DNA of 64,000 nt from assembly GCF_009901565.1 (NCBI RefSeq), contig NZ_WXEW01000001.1:620001-684000 (forward strand). Direction: 5' to 3'. Source of the stretch: Herbidospora solisilvae (GTDB lineage Bacteria > Actinomycetota > Actinomycetes > Streptosporangiales > Streptosporangiaceae). Positions 1-9,530 of this stretch are shown piece after piece. The notes under the pieces were generated by a model. That model was not told the DNA's origin, did no database searches, and saw only the letters and a program-made list of their open reading frames with translations. The number at the start of each line of letters is the position of its first letter. Position 1 is the stretch's first letter. Position numbers and translations under genes: made by a program.

Positions 1-3000
1 CCACGCGGCGCGGCGACGCCGCCCTCCCACAGGCTGATCTGCTTGACCTGCCCGGCGACGTCGCCGAGCTGGGCGCCCGCCGTCGTCGTGGTGGCGTAGG
101 TGACCACGATCAGGCGGCAGCCCTCGGGCAGGGCGGCCAGGGTGGCGACGTCGCAGTCGCTCGGCGAGGCGACCGACCAGGCGGGGGCGATGATCCTGGT
201 GGGCCGGGCGAGCCGGGCGCCGTCGGCGCCGGTCACCGGCTCCCAGACGAAGACGGTGCCGCCCTTGCCGCCGGCCGGGTAGACCGCCCGTACGAGATAG
301 GCGTCGTTGACCTTGGCGAACACGGTGCGGTCGGCGGTGGTGGAGTCGGTCAGGGTGTAGCGGTCGGCCGCCGCGTCGTAGGTCAGCCGGAGGTTGCCGG
401 CGTCCGACTGCGGCGTCCAGGAACCGTCGGTGTTCTTCGTGAAGCCGACCGAGGCGCCGTCGCCGGTGATCTCCACCGAGGTGGCGGAGGTGGCGTGCAG
501 TTCGGTGAAGGTGCCGTCGCCCGACTGGGCCAGGCCGTTCGGCGTCCACTCGGCGCCGAAGATGGGGGCCACGCCGGGCAGGGACGAGCCCTTGCGCGGG
601 TCGCGCGAGGAGAAGGAGCGCATCAGGCCGACACCGAACATGCTGGCGTCGGTGGTGGTCATCCGGAAGTCGCCGTTGAGCAGGTTGACCGTGCCTGGGC
701 CGATCGGGCCGGTGGTGGCGCCCTCGGCGTCGCGGTCGACGGTCAGGTCCACCTTCGCGGAGGCGGCGGTGCCGCCCGAGGTGGTGAACTCGGCGCGGAT
801 CTCGATCGCGCCGTCCTCGGTCAGCGTGCGGGTGACGTCCCAGACCAGGTCGGGCGAGACGCCGGCGGTCATGGCCACCGGCCAGGTGACCGCCGCGCCG
901 TCGGAGCGGCGGCGCACGTCGGCGGCGGGCACCTGGTGCCAGTCGTCGGCCTCGCCGCGCCGGTAGGAGAAGGAGACGGCGGTGACGCCGGCGCTGCCGG
1001 CGGCGGCCAGCACGGTGCGCCGGGCCGTGGAGCTCGCGTCCTGCGGCGAGGTCACCGCGAACCTGCCCACGCCGAAGTCGTACTGGGCGGGTTCCGACAG
1101 GTTGCCGGCCTTGTCCTTCACCCAGGCCCGCAGGGTGTGCGGCCCGTCGGTGGCCGGCGTCCAGGTGACCGTGTGGGCGCTCCCGGTGTTCGCCGCCGAC
1201 TGCTGGGCGCCGCCGTCGAACGACCACAACACGGCCGACACGTCGGCGCCCGCCGGGGTGACGGTGAACGTCCCGGCCTGCCCGGCGCCCTTCGACCACG
1301 TGCCGGCCGGGTAGTCGGACGAGCTCACCTCGGGCGCGTCGGGCGCGGCGGCGTCGACGGTGAAGGCGAACCAGGCCGACCACGCGCCGTAGGCGGTGCC
1401 GTCGTAGGTGCGCACCCGCCAGTTGTAGGAGGTGTTGGCGAGCGGGGTGGCGACCCGCCAGGTGCCGGTGCCGTTGTTGGCGACGCCCGACACCGAGCCA
1501 CCGGTGATCTTGGTGGCCTTGGTGGAGTTCCACACCTCGAAGTCGGCCCGCTGCGCCGTGCCGTCGGCGTCGGAGACCTTCGCCGACATGTTCGGCTGCG
1601 CCGCCCCCACCAGGGCCGGGCTGGAGCAGGTGGAGCAGGGCGCCATCGCCAGGGCGGTGGGCGTGCCCGGGAGCGTGTTGTAGGTGATGGAGATGTTCGG
1701 GTTGTTGGCGAACCGCTTCCAGTAGGTGTTGTCGGTCTCGCTGGACGCCTTGACCATGAAGGTCACCGAGGTGCCGCCCGCGTCCATGACGCCCTGGAGG
1801 GCCGAGGCCACGTTCCAGCCGACCCACGCCGCCGGGCAGCTCGACGGCCCGCCCTGGCCGCTCGACGACCAGCCGTGCGCGACGTTCTTCGCGCCGATCG
1901 ACAGGTTGGAGGCCGGCTGGTTGTTCCAGTTGGTCGACGACGACACCGCGGCGGTCCGGTGCAGCTCCACGTTCCGGGCCGAGCACGACCAGGCCCAGTG
2001 CTCGTAGAGGTTGAACGTGGCGGACACGATCTGCTTGCGGGTGCCCATGCCCGACAGGTTCATATTGAAGAAGGAGCGCCGCTTCATGCCGCCGGAGTCG
2101 GAGGTGCCCGACGTGGCGTCGTTGGAGCTGTTCCAGTAGGTGCTGGTCGGATAGCGGGAGTCGACGTACGTCCAGGCCGACTTGGCGGCGGTGAAGCTCG
2201 GGTCGATCGTCACCGGGAAGACGGTGGCCGGGTCGGCCAGCAGCGCCGCGTCGGGGGTGATCGTGATCGCGTCCCGGCCGACCTTGACGCCCATCGTTGC
2301 GCGTCTGCCCGGATCGAGCGCCTCGGCGACGGTCTTCGAGGCGACGGCCGGGGTCTTCCTGGCCGCGTTCTCGGCGGCGGCGTCCCACATCTCGTTGGCG
2401 ACGGCGGCGAAGACCGGTTCGTCCTTCTCGTCGACGACGGTGAGGTTGCCGTGCCGGTCGGCCTTCAGCGCGCCCTTGTCGACGTCGGCGCCGAAGGTGA
2501 GCGACCTCAGCCGCGGGTCGGCGGCGGCCCGCCGGTTCTTGACCATCAGCTTCTGGGCGAAGCCGTCGACGTCGGCGGTGAGCACCAGGTCGACGCCGGG
2601 CAGCACCTCGGGATAGGTCGCGGTCGCCCCGGACACCACCGGTTTCGGCAACGTGCCGAGCGGGGAGCCGAGCGTGAACTCCACGCCCTCGCGGGCGGCC
2701 CGCACCAGGGGCCCGTCGCCGCCGCCGGAGAACCCGTAGGACACCGAGGCGGCCTTCGGGACGACCGTGCCGTCGGCGGCCGTGACGAGCGTCGCGTCGG
2801 CCGGCACCCACCCGCCGTCGCGCCTGACCCGGACCGGGCGGTACCGGTGCTCAAGGGTGAGCGTGCCGTCGGGGTTGACGAAGTACTCGTCGTTCTCCGT
2901 GGTCATCGCCGCGGCCCTGACGCGCCTGCCGCAGACCCGCGCGGCCAGCCGCGCGGCGATCTCGGTCGGCATCTCCTCGGGGCAGGTCACCGCCGGGGCT

Positions 3001-3146
3001 CTCACGGGGGCCTGGACGGGCGGTGTGACCGCCTTCGCCGGGACCGAGGCGAACAGACTGGATAACAGAGCAAGCGAGATCATGGCGGGTAGTGCGGCGC
3101 CCTGCCGCCGTTCGCGCAACACCGTCGGGCCTCCGAGAAGAGTCAT
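1..3146 (-). CDS. DNRLRE/Rhs-type giant secreted protein, N-terminal part (runs off left edge)
   Basis: About 1048 codons read open on the minus strand with no stop before the window edge. The ATG at 3146 is followed by an Arg-rich stretch and a hydrophobic segment (about residues 17-39) that looks like a signal peptide. Residues about 60-310 form the 'GGWVPADATL' module that precedes DNRLRE domains. A DNRLRE-type domain spans about 313-487 (starting near 'PVTIDPSF'), then FN3/Ig-like segments to about 800, then the entry to an Rhs-type region ('NGDFRMTTTDAS', 'RSFSSRDPRKG'). Such proteins are exported wall-associated or toxin-delivery proteins in actinomycetes. The C-terminal end, which would show any toxin tip, is outside the window. 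The same module recurs inside the giant gene at the right edge. Confidence 0.85.
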   Translation of the reverse strand, partial: MTLLGGPTVLRERRQGAALPAMISLALLSSLFASVPAKAVTPPVQAPVRAPAVTCPEEMPTEIAARLAARVCGRRVRAAAMTTENDEYFVNPDGTLTLEHRYRPVRVRRDGGWVPADATLVTAADGTVVPKAASVSYGFSGGGDGPLVRAAREGVEFTLGSPLGTLPKPVVSGATATYPEVLPGVDLVLTADVDGFAQKLMVKNRRAAADPRLRSLTFGADVDKGALKADRHGNLTVVDEKDEPVFAAVANEMWDAAAENAARKTPAVASKTVAEALDPGRRATMGVKVGRDAITITPDAALLADPATVFPVTIDPSFTAAKSAWTYVDSRYPTSTYWNSSNDATSGTSDSGGMKRRSFFNMNLSGMGTRKQIVSATFNLYEHWAWSCSARNVELHRTAAVSSSTNWNNQPASNLSIGAKNVAHGWSSSGQGGPSSCPAAWVGWNVASALQGVMDAGGTSVTFMVKASSETDNTYWKRFANNPNISITYNTLPGTPTALAMAPCSTCSSPALVGAAQPNMSAKVSDADGTAQRADFEVWNSTKATKITGGSVSGVANNGTGTWRVATPLANTSYNWRVRTYDGTAYGAWSAWFAFTVDAAAPDAPEVSSSDYPAGTWSKGAGQAGTFTVTPAGADVSAVLWSFDGGAQQSAANTGSAHTVTWTPATDGPHTLRAWVKDKAGNLSEPAQYDFGVGRFAVTSPQDASSTARRTVLAAAGSAGVTAVSFSYRRGEADDWHQVPAADVRRRSDGAAVTWPVAMTAGVSPDLVWDVTRTLTEDGAIEIRAEFTTSGGTAASAKVDLTVDRDAEGATTGPIGPGTVNLLNGDFRMTTTDASMFGVGLMRSFSSRDPRKGSSLPGVAPIFGAEWTPNGLAQSGDGTFTELHATSATSVEITGDGASVGFTKNTDGSWTPQSDAGNLRLTYDAAADRYTLTDSTTADRTVFAKVNDAYLVRAVYPAGGKGGTVFVWEPVTGADGARLARPTRIIAPAWSVASPSDCDVATLAALPEGCRLIVVTYATTTTAGAQLGDVAGQVKQISLWEGGVAAPR

Positions 3147-3176
3147 CCGGCTTATCAGGGGCCAGCCTCGTGAGCC

Positions 3177-3201
3177 GCTGTATAGCGCCCGTATAAACAG
3201 C
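3177..3201. promoter_or_regulatory. imperfect inverted repeat in the divergent intergenic region
   Basis: Between the minus-strand giant gene and the plus-strand exporter lies GCTGTATA, a short spacer, then TATAAACAGC, so GCTGT/ACAGC arms with TATA-like cores on both strands. It may be overlapping divergent -10 elements or an operator. This rests on sequence symmetry only. Confidence 0.3.
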
Positions 3202-3280
3202 GTTGATGATCACGGCCAGCGAGCCGCAAAGACCTGTCGCGGGCCACATCCCGGCAGCTCAGGCCGGGTAGTCCCTGCGG

Positions 3281-4711
3281 ATGGCGACCTGTGCGAGGCC
3301 CGGCGTCGTGCTGGCCATCTGCTGTGTGAGCGTGTTCATCGTCGGCATGGACAGCAGCATCCTCAACGTCGCCCTGCCCGCGATCAAGCAGGCCTTCGAC
3401 GCGAACATCTCCGGCGCGCAGTGGACCCTCGACGCCTACACGCTGACCCTCGCCTCGTTCCTGATGTTGTCGGCCTCGACCGCCGACCGGATCGGCCGGC
3501 GCAAGGTGTTCCAGACGGGCCTGGTGGTCTTCACCGCCGGTTCGCTGCTGTGCAGCCTGGCGCCCACCCTGGAGACGCTGACCGTGTTCCGGGCCCTGCA
3601 GGCCGTCGGGGGCAGCATGCTCAACCCGGTCGCCATGTCGATCATCACCAACACGTTCACCGAGCCCCGGGAGAGGGCCAGGGCCATCGGCGTCTGGGGC
3701 GGCGTGGTCGGCGTCAGCGTCGCGGCCGGGCCGCTCATCGGGGGCGCGCTGGTCGAGTTCGTCGGCTGGCGGTCGGTGTTCTGGGTGAACGTCCCGATCG
3801 GCATCGCCGCGTTCGTGCTCGCCAAGCTGCACGTCCCGGAGTCGAGGGCGCCGCACCCCAGGAAGATCGACCCGGCCGGGCAGATCCTCGTCATCGGGAC
3901 CGTGTTCCTGCTGACGTTCGGCATCATCGAAGCGCCGAACACCGGCTGGGGGTCGCCGCAGACCCTGCTCTCCCTGCTCGGCTCGGCGGTCTGCCTCGGC
4001 GCGCTCGTCGTGGTCGAGCGGCACCGGCCGGAGCCGCTGATCGACGTCAGGTTCTTCAAGGCCCCGCCGTTCGCGGGGGCCACCGGGATCGCCCTGCTCA
4101 TGTACACCGCGCAGGGCGGCTTCCTGATCGTCAACACGCTCTACCTGCAGGTCGTCAGAGGCTTCTCCCCCCTGGAGGCGGGGTTGTCGATCCTGCCGAT
4201 GCCCCTGCTGCAGGCGCTGACCGGGCCGATCTCCGGACGGGTCGTCGGCCGGTACGGGCCCCGGCCCTCCATCGTGCTCGGCAGCGCCGGGAGCATCAGC
4301 GCCGGACTGCTCGCCGCCGTCCCGGCCGACCTGCCCACCGGGGCCCGCATGTACCTCTGCTACGCCCTCATGGGCTTCGGGCTCGGCTGGCTGAACGCCG
4401 CGATCACCACGACGGCCGTCTCCGGCATGCCGAACGCGCAGGCCGGGGTGGCCGCGAGCATCGTGTCGACCATGCGGCAGACGGGCGTCACGCTGGGGGT
4501 GGCCGTCGTCGGCAGCGTCGTCGCCTCACACGTCACGGTGCTGGCGGCGGGTCCGGGCTTCACGGCCGCCTACCGGATCAGCTGGGCGATCATCATCGCC
4601 TGCGGGGCGCTGGTGCTCACCATCGGGCTGGTCACGACCGGGCGGTGGGCGCAGCGGGCGGTCTACAAGCAGGTGCACAAACATCCCCTGGAGAAGATGT
4701 GGCATCCGTAG
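3281..4711 (+). CDS. DHA2-family (EmrB/QacA) MFS drug exporter
   Basis: The 476-residue protein is highly hydrophobic with the pattern of 12-14 membrane helices. TM1 has the typical 'MDSSILNVALPAI' motif, followed by 'WTLDAYTL' and the loop motif 'TADRIGRRK' between helices 2 and 3. Motif C-like glycines occur in 'GGVVGVSVAAGPLIGG' (antiporter signature), then 'WRSVFWVNVPIG'. These identify a proton-driven multidrug exporter of the DHA2 group. The ATG at 3281 is chosen because a later start at 3350 would cut TM1, although no strong ribosome site is visible. It is divergent from the giant gene and ends 21 bases before the pseudokinase gene. The substrate cannot be told from sequence. Confidence 0.9.
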   Translation: MATCARPGVVLAICCVSVFIVGMDSSILNVALPAIKQAFDANISGAQWTLDAYTLTLASFLMLSASTADRIGRRKVFQTGLVVFTAGSLLCSLAPTLETLTVFRALQAVGGSMLNPVAMSIITNTFTEPRERARAIGVWGGVVGVSVAAGPLIGGALVEFVGWRSVFWVNVPIGIAAFVLAKLHVPESRAPHPRKIDPAGQILVIGTVFLLTFGIIEAPNTGWGSPQTLLSLLGSAVCLGALVVVERHRPEPLIDVRFFKAPPFAGATGIALLMYTAQGGFLIVNTLYLQVVRGFSPLEAGLSILPMPLLQALTGPISGRVVGRYGPRPSIVLGSAGSISAGLLAAVPADLPTGARMYLCYALMGFGLGWLNAAITTTAVSGMPNAQAGVAASIVSTMRQTGVTLGVAVVGSVVASHVTVLAAGPGFTAAYRISWAIIIACGALVLTIGLVTTGRWAQRAVYKQVHKHPLEKMWHP

Positions 4712-4732
4712 GCACGCGTCCATAATGTCCGC

Positions 4733-6607
4733 ATGGGGCGCGCCGTTCCACTGGGGCCCGACGATCCCACCGTCGTCGGGGAGTACCGGATCACCGGCAG
4801 GCTCGACGAGCCGGGGCCCGAGGACGCCTATCTGGCCACCGACCCGCGGGGCACACCTGTCGTCATCCGGATGCTGGCCCCCGTCGCCGATCCCGAGAGG
4901 GTGACCGCCGCCGTCGGGCCGCTGAAGGGCGTGCCGGCGTTCTGCGTCGCCCAGGTGCTCGGCGGCGGCACGCTCGGGGACCGGCCCTATGTCGTGTCCG
5001 AGCACGTCGACGGCCCGACGCTGGCGGAGGCCGTACCGGAGACCGGGGTGCTGACCGGGGCGGCGCTGCACCGGCTCGCGGTCGGCACCATGAGCGGGGT
5101 CGTCGCCATCCACCAGGCGGGGGTGCTGCACGGCGACATCCGGCCTTCGACCGTCGTGCTGGGCCCCGACGGGCCCCGCATGGCCGATTTCGGACTGAAC
5201 GAGGCGCTCCGGGTGTCCGAGACCACGGTGACGCGGCACGTCGGCAAGCCCGCCTACCGGGCGCCCGAGGAGTTCGACGGGGCACGCGCCGGACCCCCTG
5301 CCGACGTGTTCGCGTGGGCGGCGACGATGGTGTTCGCGGCGACCGGCCGCGACCCCTTCGCCGGCGACTCGGTGGCCACGACCGTGAACCGGGTGGTGCG
5401 CGAGAACGCCGACCTGACCGGGATCGACGTCGAGCTGCGCAGCGTGTTGTCGGCCTGCCTGGCGAAGAACCCCGCCGACCGGCCCGTCGCCAGCGACGTG
5501 TTGTTACGGCTCATCGGGGAGGAGTCGCTGCTCCAGGTCACCGGGCGGGTGGCCCGGCCGTCCCGGCGCAGGGTGCCCTGGCGGGCCGCGACGGCCTTCC
5601 TCGCCGGCGCGCTGGTCGCGGGCCTGGCGGTCTTCCTCGCGGTGCCGCCCAGGGTCGAATACCTGCGCGTGCCCGTGGCGCCGCCTTCGGTCACCACCGC
5701 GGCGACCGTCGCGGCCGAGCTCGACGACGTGCCCGAGAAGACGACCGACGTCACGGTCCCCGGGACGCCGGTCACGCTGCACGAGAGCGCCGACGACCCC
5801 CTGCGCTTCAACAGCTACCTGTCGCTGAAGGCGCCGTTCGCCTCCTACGTCAGACGGGCCGACGGCACGTTCACCGAGGTCGGACGGGCCGAGGAGCCCA
5901 CGGTGTCGCCCGACGGCACCTCGGTGGTGCTCAGCCCGTGGGTCAAGTTCCTGCGCTCCGACTACGACTACGTCAAGTTCCGCGACCTCACGACCGGGGC
6001 CGAGTTCACCGTGAACACCGTGCGCAAACCCCTGCGGAGCGCCATGCCGAGCTGGTCGCGCGACGGGACGAAGGTCGTGCTCTCCGTCGAGAACCCCGAG
6101 AAGGAGCGCATGGAGGGGTTCGTCGTCGTCGACGTCACCACACGCGCGGCGACCTTCGTGAAGACCGAGTACTACGGCGGGGCTGCCTACCCGTTCGGTT
6201 TCACCCCCGACGGGCAGATCGCCCGGGGTTACTCCGACGGCCGCCATCGCGGGGTGGAGATCTACGACACCCGGGGCATGGTGATCCGCACGCTCCACTG
6301 GGTGGGCCTGCCGCGCGACCGGAGCTGGTTCAGCCCGTCCGGCAGGAGCCTGGCGACGCTCTGCCCGAACTCCGACGACATCTGCGTCTGGGAGATGGGA
6401 TCGGGTGCCCGGCTGGCGACCGTGCCGACCCCGGCCGACTCCCTGTGGCACGGGTGGTTCACCGACCGCCATTTCGTCGTGCGCGTGCCGACCAAGAAGG
6501 GCTACGAACTGCGGATCGTGGACCTGCTCGGCAAGGTCGAACGGGTGCTGGCGACGGTCGACGGCAAGGAGGAGAACGTGTTCTTCCGCCTCGGCGCGCT
6601 GCCATGA
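4733..6607 (+). CDS. membrane-anchored pseudokinase with C-terminal beta-propeller-like domain
   Basis: 624 residues: a Ser/Thr kinase-like fold (about 15-265), one membrane helix (about 283-305) and a large exterior domain with repeats resembling WD40/TolB blades ('VSPDGTSVVLS', 'PSWSRDGTKVVLS'). Key kinase residues are changed. The Gly loop is replaced by 'GRLDEPGPED', the ATP-binding Lys is Arg46 ('VVIRML'), HRD is HGD (133-135), and the DxKxxN positions read D-I-R-P-S-T, so the metal-binding Asn is Thr140. The DFG motif and 'APEEF' remain. This pattern suggests a pseudokinase or a very weak kinase. It overlaps the next gene, a canonical kinase of the same architecture, by ATGA, so the two are co-translated and may form a receptor pair. 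Confidence 0.85.
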   Translation: MGRAVPLGPDDPTVVGEYRITGRLDEPGPEDAYLATDPRGTPVVIRMLAPVADPERVTAAVGPLKGVPAFCVAQVLGGGTLGDRPYVVSEHVDGPTLAEAVPETGVLTGAALHRLAVGTMSGVVAIHQAGVLHGDIRPSTVVLGPDGPRMADFGLNEALRVSETTVTRHVGKPAYRAPEEFDGARAGPPADVFAWAATMVFAATGRDPFAGDSVATTVNRVVRENADLTGIDVELRSVLSACLAKNPADRPVASDVLLRLIGEESLLQVTGRVARPSRRRVPWRAATAFLAGALVAGLAVFLAVPPRVEYLRVPVAPPSVTTAATVAAELDDVPEKTTDVTVPGTPVTLHESADDPLRFNSYLSLKAPFASYVRRADGTFTEVGRAEEPTVSPDGTSVVLSPWVKFLRSDYDYVKFRDLTTGAEFTVNTVRKPLRSAMPSWSRDGTKVVLSVENPEKERMEGFVVVDVTTRAATFVKTEYYGGAAYPFGFTPDGQIARGYSDGRHRGVEIYDTRGMVIRTLHWVGLPRDRSWFSPSGRSLATLCPNSDDICVWEMGSGARLATVPTPADSLWHGWFTDRHFVVRVPTKKGYELRIVDLLGKVERVLATVDGKEENVFFRLGALP

Positions 6608-8382
6608 TGATCGGCGGCCACCGGGTGGTCCGGCAACTCGGGTCCGGCGGGCAGGGGGTCGTCTACCTGGCCGAATCGCCCATGGGCGAGCGGGTGGCGG
6701 TCAAGGTGCTGCGCGGCGGCGACGTGGGGGCGTTCCTGGCGGAGTCGGAGATGGTGCGCCGGGTGCGCACCTTCTGCACCGCGCAGGTCCTGGAGACCGG
6801 CGTGGCCGACGGGTCGCCCTACATCGTCAGCGAGTACGTCGACGGCCCCAGCCTCGCGGTCGCCCTCGCCGATCGCGGGCCCCTCGGCGGCGCCGAGCTC
6901 GGGCGGCTCGCCATCGGCACCATGACGGCGCTGGCCGCCATCCACCGGGCCGGCGTGGCGCACCGGGACTTCAAGCCCGCCAACGTGCTGCTCGGCCGCG
7001 ACGGGCCGCGCGTGATCGACTTCGGCATCGCCCAGCTCGGCGACTCGACCGCCGACGAGGTCGTCGGCACGCCGCCCTACATGGCCCCCGAGCAGTTCCG
7101 CGGCGGCCCGGCGGGGCGCGCGGCCGACCTGTTCGCGTGGGGGTCGACGATCGTCTGCGCGGCGACCGGACGGCCGCCCTTCGGAACCGGCCCGGTGCCC
7201 GCCGTGGTCCATCGCATCCTCACCCGCGAGCCCGACCTGGGCACGCTCGACGGGGACCTGCGGGAGCTGGTGGCGGCGTGCCTGGACAAGGACCCGGCGG
7301 CCCGGCCGACCGCGCAGGCCGCGCTGATGCGGCTGCTCGGGGAGCAGACCTCACCCGTCCGCGCGCCGAACCGGGAGCCCGGCCGGCCGCGTCGTTCCCG
7401 GGCGTGGTGGGTGGCCGTCCCGGTCGCCCTCGGCGTGACCGCGGCCGTCGTGCTGACCCGGCCCGGCCCTCCGGCGGCCGTGCCTCCCCCGGCGGCCCCG
7501 GCCGTGGTCGTGGTCCGGCCCATGGCCGCGACCTCCACGGTCGACGTCGAGATCGAGACCCTGGGCGTCACGCTGCACGAGAACCCCGCCGACGGCCTCT
7601 GGGCGTCGTCCTACGAGGACTCGCAGGGCTCGGGCGAGAGCTCCGGGTACGTCCGCGACCCGGCCACCGGCAGCTTCATGTCCGTGGGCGCCATGGCCGA
7701 GCCGCTGGTCTCCCCCGGCGGCCGGTTCGTGGCGGTCCTGTCCGGGGCCCGGCTGCTCGCCGCCGACTTCGACTTCGTGCTCCTCACCGACCGTACGACC
7801 GGCACGACCCGCGAGATCAGGACGGTCGCCCGCCCCGCGCTGGCCCGCCGGCCGGGCTGGTCCGCCGACGGGACGCGCCTGATGATGACCGTCAGCGGCC
7901 TGGAGGACGACTCCCCCGTCACCGGCTTCGTCCTGGTCGACCCGGTCACGGGCACGGCCGAGGCGCGGGACGTCGCGGTGCGGGGCCGGGAGGGCTTCTT
8001 CTGGGGCCCGGAGGACGGCACGCTCGCCCGCGAGACCGGCGGCACCACCACCGTCTACAGCCTGACCGGCGAGGTCGTCAGGGAGCTGAAGGGCACCGGA
8101 GACCTCCACGCCACCCGCGACGGCCTGCTGCTGACCGGCTGCGCCGAGGGACGGCTGTGCGTGCTCGACGCGGTCACCGGCGCGGAGCGTCGCCGGTTCC
8201 CGCTGGCGAAGGGGCTGAGCGTGGGCGGCTGGCTCGACGACGACCACGTCATGGCCACCCGGCGCGGCGAGGACAGGTTCGAGGTGGTCCTGCTGAACCT
8301 GAAGGGGAAGCAGACCAGGGTGCTCGCCGAGGGTCCCGACCGGGTCTTCCCCGACATGCGGATCTACTGGACCCCTCGCTAG
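6604..8382 (+). CDS. receptor Ser/Thr protein kinase (Hanks type) with extracellular propeller-like domain
   Basis: 592 residues. All kinase motifs are present: Gly loop 'GSGGQGVVY' (13-21), Lys34 in 'VAVKVL', 'HRDFKPANVLL' with Asp122 and Asn127, 'DFGIA', and 'APEQF'. One membrane helix follows the kinase domain ('WWVAVPVALGVTAAVVL'), then an exterior domain of about 300 residues with 'SPGGRFVAVLS' and 'GWSADGTRLMM' blade-like repeats. The start is the ATG at 6604, overlapping the TGA of the pseudokinase gene; longer in-frame readings upstream merely run antisense-free through that gene. The kinase should phosphorylate cytosolic proteins in response to an envelope signal. The ligand is unknown. 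Confidence 0.92.
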   Translation: MMIGGHRVVRQLGSGGQGVVYLAESPMGERVAVKVLRGGDVGAFLAESEMVRRVRTFCTAQVLETGVADGSPYIVSEYVDGPSLAVALADRGPLGGAELGRLAIGTMTALAAIHRAGVAHRDFKPANVLLGRDGPRVIDFGIAQLGDSTADEVVGTPPYMAPEQFRGGPAGRAADLFAWGSTIVCAATGRPPFGTGPVPAVVHRILTREPDLGTLDGDLRELVAACLDKDPAARPTAQAALMRLLGEQTSPVRAPNREPGRPRRSRAWWVAVPVALGVTAAVVLTRPGPPAAVPPPAAPAVVVVRPMAATSTVDVEIETLGVTLHENPADGLWASSYEDSQGSGESSGYVRDPATGSFMSVGAMAEPLVSPGGRFVAVLSGARLLAADFDFVLLTDRTTGTTREIRTVARPALARRPGWSADGTRLMMTVSGLEDDSPVTGFVLVDPVTGTAEARDVAVRGREGFFWGPEDGTLARETGGTTTVYSLTGEVVRELKGTGDLHATRDGLLLTGCAEGRLCVLDAVTGAERRRFPLAKGLSVGGWLDDDHVMATRRGEDRFEVVLLNLKGKQTRVLAEGPDRVFPDMRIYWTPR

Positions 8383-8389
8383 CCGCCGG

Positions 8390-8794
8390 TCAGTCGTCGG
8401 TGCCGCGCACGACCGAGGCGACCGGGCCGGGGCAGCGGACCGTCACCGTGGTCGTGCGGTCGTCGGCCGACTCGAAGGTCACCGAGGCCGAGGGGGCCGG
8501 GCCCCGCTCGACGTCCTCCACGCTGTGGTTCTGCGCCGGCGTCCACGACAGCAGGACCGCCCGGCCGCCGGAACAGGCGGCGGTGAGCGAGCCCTCGGGG
8601 TAGGCGAAGCTGCTGCCCGCCCGCAGGGTCACGCCCGGCGGCGGGGGCGGCTGCGCCGAGGCCGTAGCGAGCGCCTCCTGCACCTGGGCCTCGGTCAGGG
8701 CCCCGCCGGGGGCGATGAGCGAGACCGCCCACGTGCCCGCCGACGTGGCGCAGGCCGCCGCCAGGAGCCACGCCGCCAGTCCCGCTCCGCGCAT
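8390..8794 (-). CDS. small secreted protein of unknown function
   Basis: 134 residues, convergent with the kinase gene. The ATG at 8794 gives an N-terminus 'MRGAGLAAWLLAAACATSA', a Sec signal with a Cys that could act as a lipoprotein lipid site, though the residue three before it is Ala rather than Leu. The mature part is Pro/Ser-rich ('SAQPPPPPGV') and has two Cys at 'AACSGG' and 'VRCPG' that could form a disulfide. I recognise no family. Its start lies 52 bases from the divergent response regulator start, so it may share control with the two-component system. Confidence 0.65.
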   Translation of the reverse strand: MRGAGLAAWLLAAACATSAGTWAVSLIAPGGALTEAQVQEALATASAQPPPPPGVTLRAGSSFAYPEGSLTAACSGGRAVLLSWTPAQNHSVEDVERGPAPSASVTFESADDRTTTVTVRCPGPVASVVRGTDD

Positions 8795-8846
8795 CGTCCG
8801 CCTTTCTCGGGGAACCTCGCAAGGTAGTACCCAGAAAGGCGGACAG

Positions 8847-9530
8847 GTGGCACACCTGCTTCTCGTGGAGGACGATCCCCAGGTCAGAGCGGCCCTCACC
8901 CGGGCGCTGACCGGTCTCGGGCACGCCGTCAGCTCGGCGCCCCAGGGCATGGAGGGGCTGACGCGGGCCCTGGAGGAGCGGCCCGACCTCGTCGTGCTCG
9001 ACCTCGGGCTGCCCGACGTCGACGGCTGCGAGGTGCTGCGCATGTTGCGGGCGGTCAGCACGATCCCGGTGATCGTGGCGACGGCCCGCGACGCCGAGCC
9101 GCAGATCGTCAAGGCGCTCGACGCGGGCGCCGACGACTACGTCGTGAAGCCGTTCGGCGCGGCCCAGCTCGACGCCCGGGTGCGGGCGGTGCTGCGGCGC
9201 GGCCGGGAGCAGGGCGAGCCGGAGGTGATCGTGGTCGGCGGGCTGCGGGTCGAACCGGCGGCGCGCGAGGCGTGGCTCGACGAGCGCCGGCTCGACCTCA
9301 CGCCGAAGGAGTTCGACCTGCTGCACTACCTCGCCGCGCGGGCCGGGCAGGTGGTGCAGAAACGGGAGCTGCTGGCCGAGGTGTGGCGGATGGCCTGGGG
9401 CGGCGGCGACAAGACGGTCGACGTCCACCTGTCGTGGTTGCGCCGCAAGCTCGGCGAGACCGCGCAGCGGCCGCGCTACCTGCACGCCGTGCACGGGGTC
9501 GGCGTGAAGATCGTCGACCCGGGCCGATGA
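8847..9530 (+). CDS. OmpR-family response regulator
   Basis: 227 residues. The receiver domain has the acidic pocket 'VEDD', phospho-acceptor Asp52 in 'VVLDLGLPD', a switch Thr in 'VATARD' and Lys in 'VVKPFGA'. A winged-helix DNA-binding domain follows ('LTPKEFDLLHYLA', 'VDVHLSWLRRKLGE'). The GTG at 8847 is preceded by AAAGGCGG and gives the usual family length; a further upstream in-frame ATG would add 44 non-family residues. The stop overlaps the sensor kinase start (ATGA), so the pair is translationally coupled. Confidence 0.93.
   Translation: MAHLLLVEDDPQVRAALTRALTGLGHAVSSAPQGMEGLTRALEERPDLVVLDLGLPDVDGCEVLRMLRAVSTIPVIVATARDAEPQIVKALDAGADDYVVKPFGAAQLDARVRAVLRRGREQGEPEVIVVGGLRVEPAAREAWLDERRLDLTPKEFDLLHYLAARAGQVVQKRELLAEVWRMAWGGGDKTVDVHLSWLRRKLGETAQRPRYLHAVHGVGVKIVDPGR

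Noticed and set aside
495-3065. Long plus-strand open frame of 856 codons
   Set aside because: It is antisense to the well-supported DNRLRE-type protein, is Gly/Arg/Val-rich with no domain, and arises from high GC at third positions.
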